From the NCBI GenBank assembly GCA_030626025.1, contig DAOUPT010000012.1, forward strand, positions 1 to 64,000: 64,000 nucleotides of DNA, read 5' to 3'. This stretch comes from Anderseniella sp. GTDB lineage: Bacteria; Pseudomonadota; Alphaproteobacteria; Rhizobiales; Aestuariivirgaceae. Below the pieces are notes generated by a model that saw only the letters and a program-made list of their open reading frames with translations, was not told the origin of the DNA and ran no database searches. Of the stretch, positions 25,305-33,003 are shown piece after piece (the stretch's first letter is position 1; each line of letters opens with the position of its first letter). The position numbers and the translations under genes were made by a program.

Positions 25305-26279
25305 ATGAAATTCAAGACAATTATAGCAGCAACCGTATTCAGCCTTGCAAGCTTTGGCTTTGTCGGCCTGACGCAGGCTGGCAAGGATGCCGGGCATAGC
25401 AAGGATTTTCGTACATTTCATGCCGATGGCAAAGTAGGCTTTGGCCAAATTGGCGACAGCTACACCAGTGATCTGGTTATGTACCTTGCTGGCAATCAGT
25501 TCATGGTGATGAATGAACTGATCAAGGATTTTCAGGGAAAAAATACCGACATCAAGACCATATATGTAGAGACGATACCGCCTGGCCAAATTCTAAAGGG
25601 TCAAATTCTCAAACAAGGCAAGATCGATGGCCAGAAGACCGCTCAAAACCCTGACTTGTTTGCAAGTGTAAATCTGGGTCACTTGAAGAAACTGAAATCA
25701 AAAGACGTCATGTCTGACTACATCATTTACGTCCATAACAAACTGGAATTGATGGTCGCGGCTGGCAACCCTAAAAACATCAAAGGCGCGGCCGATCTTG
25801 GTCGAGGTGACTTGGTACAATCTCATCCAAACCCGCTAACCGAAGGAATTTTCAAGTTTTACGGTGCGCAAATGCTAAAGGATCTTGGCATTCATGCAAA
25901 AGTTACCGGCGACAAAAAATGTAAAAGTTGCTGGGCCGTTGAAGGAAAAACCTGGTTCACCAGTCGCCATCACAGAGAAACACCTCAAAGAATTGAAGAT
26001 GGAACCGCTGACGTCGGGATCGTGTGGACCACCGAGGTTGTGCATGGCAAATCTTCCAAACGCAAAATTGAGGGCGTTTCTATCAAGGCTCCGCTAAATC
26101 AACAACATCGGGTTGGTTATGCTATTGGCGCGCTGAAATCCGGTCGCAACATGAAAAATGCCCTGCGGTTTTTATCATATCTTGGCAGCGAAAAAGCTCA
26201 AAATATATATGCGAGCTACGGCTTCTTGCCTGCAACACCTGCTGAATTGAAACTCAAACCAATTCCAGCTGCCAAATAG
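25305..26279 (+). CDS. Secreted substrate-binding protein (type 2 periplasmic fold) with CxxC
   Basis: A 324-residue protein with signal peptide cleaved near GLTQAGK. The fold is that of ModA/extracellular solute-binding proteins: NQFMVMNELIKDF, a long central cleft region, and DVGIVWTTEVVHG near the hinge. Cys206 and Cys209 (KKCKSCW) form a CxxC pair, unusual in this fold and suggestive of redox or metal chemistry. A strong AAGGAGG precedes the ATG. No permease or ATPase gene is adjacent, so it may serve signalling, perhaps to the upstream sensor, rather than transport. Ligand unknown; molybdate or a sulfur oxyanion are guesses. Confidence 0.75.
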   Translation: MKFKTIIAATVFSLASFGFVGLTQAGKDAGHSKDFRTFHADGKVGFGQIGDSYTSDLVMYLAGNQFMVMNELIKDFQGKNTDIKTIYVETIPPGQILKGQILKQGKIDGQKTAQNPDLFASVNLGHLKKLKSKDVMSDYIIYVHNKLELMVAAGNPKNIKGAADLGRGDLVQSHPNPLTEGIFKFYGAQMLKDLGIHAKVTGDKKCKSCWAVEGKTWFTSRHHRETPQRIEDGTADVGIVWTTEVVHGKSSKRKIEGVSIKAPLNQQHRVGYAIGALKSGRNMKNALRFLSYLGSEKAQNIYASYGFLPATPAELKLKPIPAAK

Positions 26280-26341
26280 CCAAATAGTTTGTCCAGATAG
26301 TTTTATCTGCCACGACAAACCAATAGAGACAGGAAACTAAA

Positions 26342-26788
26342 ATGAGAAAATTAATTTCAACATTCGCAGTAGCGCTCGTCGCATTATTTATGGCTGTTAT
26401 ACCCTCGGTTGCTGGCGGCAGTGTTCACAAGGTCGCCATTCATGTTGATCAAAACGACAAGCGGGTCATGAACATGGCGCTTAACAACGCTCAAAACGTC
26501 AATAAGTACTATCAAGCCAAGGGCGAAAAAGTGATTATTGAACTGGTTGCATATGGACCGGGTCTGCATATGTTTCGTGATGACACAAGTCCGGTAAAAT
26601 CGCGAATAGAGAGTTTGTCGCTTGCCATGCCAAATCTGACATTTGCCGCATGCGGTAACACGCATCGCAAGATGAGCAAAAAGGCTGGCAAACAAGTCAA
26701 ACTAATGAGCGAAGCCAAAATGGTGCCATCAGGCGTCGTCCGCCTCATTGAACTGCAAGAAAAAGGCTTTGCCTATATCAGGCCCTAG
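26342..26788 (+). CDS. Exported DsrE/DsrF-like protein
   Basis: A 148-residue protein with a signal peptide ending near PSVAGG and a DsrE-like domain: HKVAIHVDQNDKRVMNMALN, VIIELVAYGPGLHM and FAACGNTHRKM. Cys104 sits at the position of the conserved sulfur-carrying cysteine of DsrE/TusD proteins. Most DsrE proteins are cytoplasmic; secreted ones occur beside sulfur-metabolism genes. It is 62 bases after the binding-protein gene and probably in the same operon. Confidence 0.82.
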   Translation: MRKLISTFAVALVALFMAVIPSVAGGSVHKVAIHVDQNDKRVMNMALNNAQNVNKYYQAKGEKVIIELVAYGPGLHMFRDDTSPVKSRIESLSLAMPNLTFAACGNTHRKMSKKAGKQVKLMSEAKMVPSGVVRLIELQEKGFAYIRP

Positions 26789-26810
26789 ATGAATACTTAT
26801 CTCGTGAGCT

Positions 26811-26846
26811 GCTCCTGAATCGAACGTCAAAAATTGGTTCAGGAGC
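26811..26846 (+). terminator. Terminator-like hairpin between the DsrE and ArsR genes
   Basis: GCTCCTGAA (26811-26819) and TTCAGGAGC (26838-26846) form a perfect 9-bp stem with an 18-nt loop, followed by CCTTTAGTTTC. The T content is weak, so it may end the upstream operon only partly or act in control of the ArsR gene. Confidence 0.5.
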
Positions 26847-26881
26847 CCTTTAGTTTCAGCACTTCAGCATATGGAGAAATG

Positions 26882-27205
26882 ATGGCCTATCATCAGGATC
26901 ATGAATACTTCAAAAGCAAAATTCCCTATTCTGCTATAGAGAATGCAGAAAAGGCCACAGCTACTCTCAAAGCAGTGTCTAATTATGAGCGGCTCTTAAT
27001 TCTGTTTAGCCTCGCCGAAGGAGAAAAATATGTCACGCAGATATCAGAAAGACTGGAAATCAAACAGGCAAGGATTTCACAACGACTGATTTTTTTAAAA
27101 GCCGCCGGTCTTGTACGTGCGCAACGACAAGGGACAAAAGTCTATTATTCTATACCGGACGAGAAAATAAGACGGTTTATCCAAGGGGTAATGGAAACGC
27201 GGTGA
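26882..27205 (+). CDS. ArsR-family winged-helix regulator without cysteines
   Basis: A 107-residue protein: LKAVSNYERLLILFSLAEGE is the first helical core, IKQARISQRLIFLKAAGLV the recognition region and RQGTKVYYSI the wing. It has no cysteine, so the persulfide switch of the BigR type at 32979 is absent. ATG 26882 follows GGAG by five bases (26879 is also possible). The stop codon TGA and the last base of the preceding codon lie within an inserted inverted repeat (27201), so the original C-terminus may have been cut. It could control the cluster before it. Confidence 0.82.
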   Translation: MAYHQDHEYFKSKIPYSAIENAEKATATLKAVSNYERLLILFSLAEGEKYVTQISERLEIKQARISQRLIFLKAAGLVRAQRQGTKVYYSIPDEKIRRFIQGVMETR

Positions 27206-27348
27206 CAGTTTACTAAATGCACTAAATAGAATAGAGGCCGTGCAACAAAAGTATGTTGTTTTTTATTTCAATTGATTGCACCAATCAATGCAGGTGCCGC
27301 AATTGTAAATGAGAGGGGACAATTAAGTGTATTTAGTAAACTGTCACC
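27201..27348. mobile_element. MITE-like element with terminal inverted repeats
   Basis: GGTGACAGTTTACTAAAT begins at 27201 and its inverse complement ends at 27348, giving arms of about 20 bases around 110 bases with no coding capacity. Inside is a perfect hairpin ATTGATTG-CAC-CAATCAAT (27271-27289). The left arm provides the ArsR stop codon. A partial third copy lies at 30281. Similar TTACTAAATRCACTTAATT repeats are associated, from memory, with REP-associated tyrosine transposases; no transposase is here. Confidence 0.6.
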
Positions 27349-27796
27349 GTAACCCCGTAACCCACTTTTGATCCCAAGCAGACATTGGTGCCCGCGTTGG
27401 ATGGCAGCAAAGGGGGGGAGAGCAGCCATTCGCTTTAGATGCGTTTGAATTCTGTTACCTTCCAAATGCGGACGTTGCGACAGCAACCGGTCTGCTTCGA
27501 TTGAGTAACACAATGCCTCTTGGCGCGTAATCCCAGCTATTTACAGTTGTAAGTTCGCAACATCGATTGGGATTCACCGCCGCTGCATGTTAGTTCTATT
27601 TCAACCCCTCCGGAAAAATGCTACAAAACGTCCAAAGCCTCAAAAATCGCGCCTGGTAGCGCGTACCTGCCTCGAGTTTACGAAAAAGTAAAGTCAGACG
27701 GGCAAGAAAGGCAAATTGAGTTAGAGATGGACATCTTTATTCGGTGTTGACGATGTTGGTGCTGGCCGATCGGCCAGTTTGGGGAGGGTGATTGTT
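27349..27796. other. Non-coding stretch before the autotransporter gene
   Basis: About 450 bases without a convincing gene. Noted: TTTAC-GAAAAA-GTAAA near 27677 and the perfect 16-base palindrome CTGGCCGATCGGCCAG at 27762-27777, just before the GGGGAGGG ribosome-binding site. The rest may be decayed DNA of the repeat-flanked segment. Confidence 0.4.
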
Positions 27797-30037
27797 GTGT
27801 TAAGCTTTAAAAGCTGGCTCATTGCTGCCGTTGGTAGCTTATTTTTCATGGTTTCAGCGGTATCGCAAGCCTCGGCACAGTCGATGACAGTTTCGGTAAA
27901 TCCGACAACTTACACTACCGCTGGCGAAGTACTGACTTTTACCTACAACTTTGATTCCGGCAACAGTGTTATTGATGCCGGTTCTTTATCGGTAACCTCA
28001 ACCGTTGCCGGGATGACAGTGAATTGTGCCCCGATCGCGCAGACAACACAAGCAACGACGACCTGTACCGGTCTCCACAGTGTGACGGCTGCACAGGCCA
28101 GCCCGGGTGGCCTTGTCACTGAGGGCGGGACTTTCGACGCTACTGCATTGGGCACAATTCTAGGGGGATCTGTCGGTTTTGCCCAGGCTGCATTTCAAAG
28201 CCCCCAGGCATCACAAACAATCAGCTTTACACAACCAGCCAACCAGATATTCGCGACCGGGCTTACAGTTAATTTGACAGCGACGGCAAGCTCTGGATTG
28301 ACTGTCAGTCTTGCCACGAATTCTCCAGCGATATGTACCGTCGCAGGGTCAGTCGCAACGATTTTAGGTGTTGGGACATGTTCCATCACAGCGTCGCAAG
28401 CTGGTAACGCGAGTTTTCTGGCGGCACCTGATGTCACCCGGACTTTCACTATCAGCCAAGGTGCCCAGACCATTACCTTTACCAATCCCGGTGCCCAGAC
28501 ATTTTCGGCAGGCGGGACCGTAGCGCTTAGCGCAACCGGGGGTGGCTCAGGCAATCCGGTAACGTTCAACTCGACGACAGCGGCGGTTTGCACAGTGGCG
28601 GCAAGCACTGTGACGATGGTGGCAGCCGGTACGTGCTCAATCAATGCCAATCAGGCGGGCGACGGCAATTTCACGGCGGCTACGCAGGTTAACCAAAGCT
28701 TTGCCATCAATCAGGCCAGCCAAACCATTACATTCGTTCAGCCACCTACGACATCTTTCCTACCGGGCGCAACGGTGGCGCTTACGGCGACCTCCTCCGC
28801 AGGCCTGCCGGTCGCCTTGGCATCAAATTCACCAGGTGTGTGCACAGTTGCAGGTTTCACTGCAACGCTTGTCTCGGTCGGAACGTGTTCGATAACTGCC
28901 TCGCATGGGGGAGATGGTAATTTTCTTCCTGCCCCTAACGTAACTCGAACATTCTCAGCGTCAGGTGATGCGGTTATTAACAGGACCGGCCGCGTAATAT
29001 CCAATTTCATGGGTCGGCGCGCCGACCAGATCACAGCCAACTACCCGGACCTGGTGAACCGGCTTATCGGCGGTGTAAATGGCACCAATAGTCCGGTTAA
29101 TTTCACCGGTTCAGGTACGCTTAGAAACAACCAGTTGGCTTTTTCCACCAGCCTGCGCCAGATAGTGGCCACCAGAGAAGCAAACCTCGCGAAGAATCGG
29201 GAAGGGTCGGACAACGTCATGACTCTTGGCAATGAAAGCACGGCAGGAGGCCCCGTGATCGGTGCATCAAGCCTGGATATCTGGCTAAAGGGCACTTGGG
29301 CGAAGGTCGAGAGCGATACTCGTAACAGTGATACCGGTTTCCTATGGGCGGGTTTTGATTATCGGGTATCGCCGTCGCTGCTGTTCGGCGTTATGACGCA
29401 GTTCGACTGGGTCAATGAAAGCGATAGCGTTAACGGGACTGTGGCGAAAGGCCATGGCTGGATGGTGGGCCCCTATATGGTCAAGCGCATCGGCCCCTCT
29501 CTCTTGCTTGATGGCAGTGTGGCCTGGGGGCAGTCCAGCAATGAAGTCAGTCCGTTGGGGACTTATACCGACGGCTTTGACACCACACGATGGCTGGCAA
29601 AGGGCCAGATCACCGGCGACTTCACCCGGAGTAACTGGCGCTTTGCGCCCCATGTGGGGGTGGTCTATTTCGAGGAAAAGCAGCACAGCTACACTGACAG
29701 TTTGGGGAATTTTATCCCTAATCAAACGATATCGCTCGGCCGGGTCACGTTCGGACCGAAAGTAAGCTACGCGCGCACCCTTGAGGATGGTTCTTCCATC
29801 GGCGCCCATCTGGGTTTGAAGGGCATCTGGGACTTTGACAAGGCTGAAATAGTTAATGTGACCAGCGGCCTGGCGGCGGGGTCATCGGATAGCCTTCGCG
29901 GGCGACTTGAAGGCGGGCTCTCAATCACCATGCCAAACGGGTGGTCGCTCTCAGGCCACAGCTTCTATGACGGCATCGGAGTAGGGGATCTCGAAGCTTA
30001 TGGTGGTGGTATAGGGCTGAAAGTACCGCTAAACTGA
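27797..30037 (+). CDS. Autotransporter-type outer membrane protein with three Ig-like repeats
   Basis: A 746-residue protein. A signal peptide (to about ASAQ) is followed by an N-terminal domain and three tandem repeats of about 84 residues (roughly 137-220, 221-305, 306-389), each with SQTITF-type opening, a CTV...GTCSI cysteine pair and a GDGNF-like turn. A linker precedes an autotransporter beta-barrel (about 490-746; WLKGTWAKVESD, RLEGGLSITMPNGWS). The C-terminus KVPLN lacks the usual terminal aromatic. GTG 27797 is chosen since GGGAGGG lies eight bases upstream. Sequence style is richer in G and C than neighbours and it lies between repeat copies, suggesting transfer. Confidence 0.82.
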   Translation: MLSFKSWLIAAVGSLFFMVSAVSQASAQSMTVSVNPTTYTTAGEVLTFTYNFDSGNSVIDAGSLSVTSTVAGMTVNCAPIAQTTQATTTCTGLHSVTAAQASPGGLVTEGGTFDATALGTILGGSVGFAQAAFQSPQASQTISFTQPANQIFATGLTVNLTATASSGLTVSLATNSPAICTVAGSVATILGVGTCSITASQAGNASFLAAPDVTRTFTISQGAQTITFTNPGAQTFSAGGTVALSATGGGSGNPVTFNSTTAAVCTVAASTVTMVAAGTCSINANQAGDGNFTAATQVNQSFAINQASQTITFVQPPTTSFLPGATVALTATSSAGLPVALASNSPGVCTVAGFTATLVSVGTCSITASHGGDGNFLPAPNVTRTFSASGDAVINRTGRVISNFMGRRADQITANYPDLVNRLIGGVNGTNSPVNFTGSGTLRNNQLAFSTSLRQIVATREANLAKNREGSDNVMTLGNESTAGGPVIGASSLDIWLKGTWAKVESDTRNSDTGFLWAGFDYRVSPSLLFGVMTQFDWVNESDSVNGTVAKGHGWMVGPYMVKRIGPSLLLDGSVAWGQSSNEVSPLGTYTDGFDTTRWLAKGQITGDFTRSNWRFAPHVGVVYFEEKQHSYTDSLGNFIPNQTISLGRVTFGPKVSYARTLEDGSSIGAHLGLKGIWDFDKAEIVNVTSGLAAGSSDSLRGRLEGGLSITMPNGWSLSGHSFYDGIGVGDLEAYGGGIGLKVPLN

Positions 30038-30082
30038 GGTGTGGCCTCATGGCCGGGGATATTGTGTCACTTGAGCCACACC
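30038..30082 (+). terminator. Inverted repeat after the autotransporter gene
   Basis: GGTGTGGC (30038-30045) and GCCACACC (30075-30082) form a perfect 8-bp stem with a long loop, immediately after the stop codon. No T-run follows, so termination is only a possibility. Confidence 0.35.
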
Positions 30083-30280
30083 GCAGGAGTACTGAACCAT
30101 CTTTGCAGGTTATGCGAATATCTGTTCATGGCACAAAATCTCCGTTCAACTAATGTCTGTTTTGCCGCCACAATCGCAATTAAAAAAAATTGATGCAAAG
30201 GTCTGCAAAGGGCCGAAAGTTGACCTTGGTTCAACGTCTGCTTCTGGCACTTTTCTCGGCTTACGGCTGGTTACGGCCAC

Positions 30281-30306
30281 AGGTTACTAAATGCACTTAA
30301 TTGTTG
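30281..30306. repeat. Third copy of the TTACTAAATRCACTTAATTGT repeat
   Basis: TTACTAAATGCACTTAATTG at 30284-30303 matches the inverse of the right arm of the 27201-27348 element except at one base. With that element it brackets the autotransporter gene, about 3.1 kb in all. Confidence 0.6.
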
Positions 30307-30328
30307 AACACCGTTCTTTCGCGTCTAC

Positions 30329-30820
30329 TTACCCCAAACAAACTTCACTCTCAAACTCACGCTCTTCCAGATTATCCCCCGGCCCCATGCGATCCACAAC
30401 CAGAAACCGGCTGTCAGCTTCCAGCACCAACAGCGGGTGGTGCCAGATGTTGGGGGCGTAGTTTATGCCTTGCAAGCCGGTGGCGCGGAAGGCTTTGAGA
30501 TTTTTAGGGTCGAGCGGGTTTGGGTCTGAGGCAACGACGATCAGCCAGTCGTGGTTTTGTAACGGGTAGAATGCCTGACTGCCCAGTGGATGGCGTTCCA
30601 TCACTTCAAGTTTGATTGGCATTGGTCGCGATTGGGTCTCGAAAATAGAGATAATCGGCTTACCGCCGACCCGGTTGAGGTCGAGATGAGCAAGATTGTG
30701 AAAGCGCTCGGTCGTACCCTGATTAATCGGAAAATGATCAGCCCCGTCCTTTTCGATGACTTCGCCAAAACGGGCAAAAGATTCTCGGGTGAGGGGGGTG
30801 ATAGAAAGGATTGTCGTCAC
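30329..30820 (-). CDS. allA: Ureidoglycolate lyase
   Basis: A 163-residue protein of the usual AllA length. Family segments include ITPLTRESFARFGEVIE, a FHNLAHLDL motif, VMERHPLGSQAFYPL, WLIVVASDP and GINYAPNIWHHPLLVL, the last holding the active-site histidines. It cleaves ureidoglycolate to glyoxylate and urea. The GTG at 30820 gives the normal N-terminus (TTILSITPLT); a longer start at 30868 is possible. No allantoin or urease genes are near. A longer AllA-like paralogue lies at 5547. Confidence 0.85.
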   Translation of the reverse strand: MTTILSITPLTRESFARFGEVIEKDGADHFPINQGTTERFHNLAHLDLNRVGGKPIISIFETQSRPMPIKLEVMERHPLGSQAFYPLQNHDWLIVVASDPNPLDPKNLKAFRATGLQGINYAPNIWHHPLLVLEADSRFLVVDRMGPGDNLEEREFESEVCLG

Positions 30821-30984
30821 AACTTTGGCTCGCTGATGGTTTGGCGAAACCTTGAAGTTAATTGTCATCAGGTGCAAGTGTTAAAATGTAGTTTAGAATG
30901 TTTGAATATTAGAATATTCGCATGTGACAACCTGCCACATATATTAGATCTTCCACATATACGAAAACATCTATATAACTAAAT

Positions 30985-31089
30985 CAACTTCTGAACGGGA
31001 CCTTCTTATTTGAGAAGGCGGCCCCAAGGCAAGTTTACCTCCCTGAACTGTTTCCCGGATTGTGGTTTTCCATAATCCGGGTTTTTTTT
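30985..31089 (+). ncRNA. Candidate small RNA with intrinsic terminator
   Basis: No plus-strand gene precedes the strong terminator at 31054, so it probably ends an RNA gene. A promoter-like pair TTCCAC (30951) and TATAAC (30974), 17 bases apart, predicts a start near 30985. The RNA would have a first hairpin CCTTCT/AGAAGG (31001-31018) extended by GGG/CCC, an open stretch with CCTCCCTGAAC (about 31038-31049) and the terminator. An exposed CUCCC next to a U-tailed terminator is the style of Hfq-dependent alphaproteobacterial sRNAs such as the AbcR/alpha-r15 group; family membership is unproven. Confidence 0.6.
31054..31089 (+). terminator. Strong Rho-independent terminator
   Basis: CCCGGATT and AATCCGGG form a perfect 8-bp stem with further TGG/CCA pairing inside, followed by eight T residues. 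It is on the plus strand between two minus-strand genes. Confidence 0.92.
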
Positions 31090-31183
31090 ATTTTGGTTGC
31101 CCGGTTCCGCTTATTCCAACTGCTTCTCCGGCACATTCCGCATCGCTCCAGGCGGTTCTCCGGCCATTCTCCGCTGTGCCCAC

Positions 31184-31978
31184 TCATTTAAATGGCAGCA
31201 GCAAACACCAAATAATATTGGTCGGTTTGTCGCTTTGAAACTTTTTCATGCCGATCACCATCTCTTCATGGCCATCGCGCGGTTGGTCGATATAGGTGCC
31301 GAAAATCCGATCCCAGATGGCCAGATTAAAGCCGTAATTGCTGTCGGTTTCATCCTTATGGAACGAGTGGTGCACCCGGTGCATATCGGGCGTAACAAAC
31401 AGCATTCTAACGACTTTATCCACCCCGAGAGGCAGGCGTACATTGGCGTGATTAAACATTGCCGAGCCGTTTAAAAGCACTTCAAACAGGAACACACCCA
31501 TTGCGGCTGGACCAACCAGAATGATGATCACAAATTTGTACAGCATCGATAAAACAATCTCGATGGGGTGAAATCGGGTGCCGGTGGAAACATCAATATC
31601 ACGGTCCGCATGATGCACCCGGTGGACCCGCCACAGGATTGGCACCTTGTGAGAAACAACATGCTGCCAATAGATCGCCATGTCCATCAAAACAGCAGAA
31701 ATCAGCACTTTAAGCCAGAAGGGAAGGGCGATCAGGTTTAGTAATCCCCAGCCTTTTGATGTTGCATATTGGGCCACACCAACCGCAACGACAGGGAAAA
31801 TAATCCGTACCGCGATGCTATCAATCACCACGATGCCAATGTTGGTGAACCATCTGGAAAATCGTGGCTGTGTACGTTTTTTGCGCGGCCATAAAGCCTC
31901 GGCAATCGCCATAATGACAAACACACCGGCAAAGATGCTCAGGCGGATTGTTGTTTCACTGGCAAATTCAAATTCCAT
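31184..31978 (-). CDS. Sterol desaturase / fatty acid hydroxylase family membrane protein
   Basis: A 264-residue membrane protein with about five helices and the full set of histidine boxes for a di-iron centre: HVVSHK, HRVHHAD and, later, HRVHHS with an extra FNHAN segment. Family members hydroxylate or desaturate lipids using O2. The specific lipid is not evident. It lies 11 bases downstream of the ChaN-like gene on the same strand, so it may be the distal gene of the BigR-led transcript. Confidence 0.88.
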   Translation of the reverse strand: MEFEFASETTIRLSIFAGVFVIMAIAEALWPRKKRTQPRFSRWFTNIGIVVIDSIAVRIIFPVVAVGVAQYATSKGWGLLNLIALPFWLKVLISAVLMDMAIYWQHVVSHKVPILWRVHRVHHADRDIDVSTGTRFHPIEIVLSMLYKFVIIILVGPAAMGVFLFEVLLNGSAMFNHANVRLPLGVDKVVRMLFVTPDMHRVHHSFHKDETDSNYGFNLAIWDRIFGTYIDQPRDGHEEMVIGMKKFQSDKPTNIIWCLLLPFK

Positions 31979-31989
31979 GGCTAATGCCC

Positions 31990-33003
31990 CTATTTGGATT
32001 TGTGTTTTTTAAACCTTTTCGCCAGCTCGGCACAATGATCCTTGATCTCCGATTTTGGCGTAAAATACAAATAGTCAAAAACCGGGTTGTTGTCAGCAGA
32101 TTCCGGTTCATAATCCTGCGGCTTTTTGTTATCAGGCGTGACTTCGGTGAACGAAACCGAGACAATCTTGCTGTCAGGGTCCCGCGCCGCCAAAATCCGC
32201 GGCACCGCCCAATCCCGCCGAATATGGCCACTTCCGGCGATCAAAACCGCCGCTGAACCAGACGGTGCAGCCAACATCGCCCCGGCCATAAAACCATCGC
32301 GCGCCTGTTGTACCAGTTGCATCGGTGAAAGTGCGGCTCTGGGAACGAATTTACAATGAGAGTCAAACAGCATGTCGGTTAAAAGTTTTGACTGTGTTTT
32401 CGTATATGGAACATCCAGCGAAAGTTCGGTTGTTTCTTTATTATTCAGAGCCTTAACGCCTTTTGTGCCGATTTTACGAGTATCTTTGCGATCAAGGTTT
32501 CCAGGCAAAATATCCAGATTCAATCGGTAGGCGACGTCGAATATCGGCTTGTAATTGGCCCACTCACCCCAGCCGCGCTTTTCCCATTCAAGTACGCCGC
32601 CGAGTTCTTGGGTTTGTTTAGGTTTGGCCTTTCGAAACTTGTTTAAAATCGGCCCGTAACGCTTTGGAATCATTTCAACAACCAGGCGAGGGCTAGATTT
32701 GGCCGAACCGGCAATCTCGGCCAGATATTTCGCCTGTAACAAATGATGATCTTTGTTGGTATGAATTTCCCCCAGCAGGACAAAGCGGGCAGATTTCAGC
32801 CGGATAGACAATTGTTCCGGCGAAATAAAAACCTTTTCGCGGCTCGACCAGACTTTCCCGATCAGCTGATGATCCTGAAAATGCTCAGAAAACCATCGAT
32901 TGTTGTTGGTCGATTCGCCCAATACAATGCCGCTTCCGGCAGTCATAACCAGAAAAGAGAGAGGGAAAATAAGAGGCTTTATTGACAATCGGATTTTGTA
33001 CAA
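31990..33003 (-). CDS. ChaN/DUF399-family haem-binding-type protein
   Basis: A protein of about 330 residues with an N-terminal hydrophobic signal (SIKPLIFPLSFLVMTAG) and the ChaN fold: FVLLGEIHTNKDHHLLQA, RLVVEMIPKRY, and AAVLIAGSGHIRRDWAVP. ChaN proteins are iron-regulated and bind haem cofacially; some are lipoproteins, but no clear lipobox is seen here. The frame starts at TTG 33003, overlapping the end of the BigR-type gene by 25 bases; TTG 32988 is as likely. The overlap shows tight coupling to the repressor gene. Confidence 0.78.
   Translation of the reverse strand: MYKIRLSIKPLIFPLSFLVMTAGSGIVLGESTNNNRWFSEHFQDHQLIGKVWSSREKVFISPEQLSIRLKSARFVLLGEIHTNKDHHLLQAKYLAEIAGSAKSSPRLVVEMIPKRYGPILNKFRKAKPKQTQELGGVLEWEKRGWGEWANYKPIFDVAYRLNLDILPGNLDRKDTRKIGTKGVKALNNKETTELSLDVPYTKTQSKLLTDMLFDSHCKFVPRAALSPMQLVQQARDGFMAGAMLAAPSGSAAVLIAGSGHIRRDWAVPRILAARDPDSKIVSVSFTEVTPDNKKPQDYEPESADNNPVFDYLYFTPKSEIKDHCAELAKRFKKHKSK

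Noticed and set aside
26834-26881. TTG start of the ArsR gene at 26834
   Set aside because: It lies inside the hairpin following the DsrE gene and lacks a ribosome-binding site, whereas ATG 26882 has GGAG in place.
27268-27513. Minus-strand frame across the MITE-like element
   Set aside because: It runs through the inverted repeat and non-coding stretch with no protein-like pattern.
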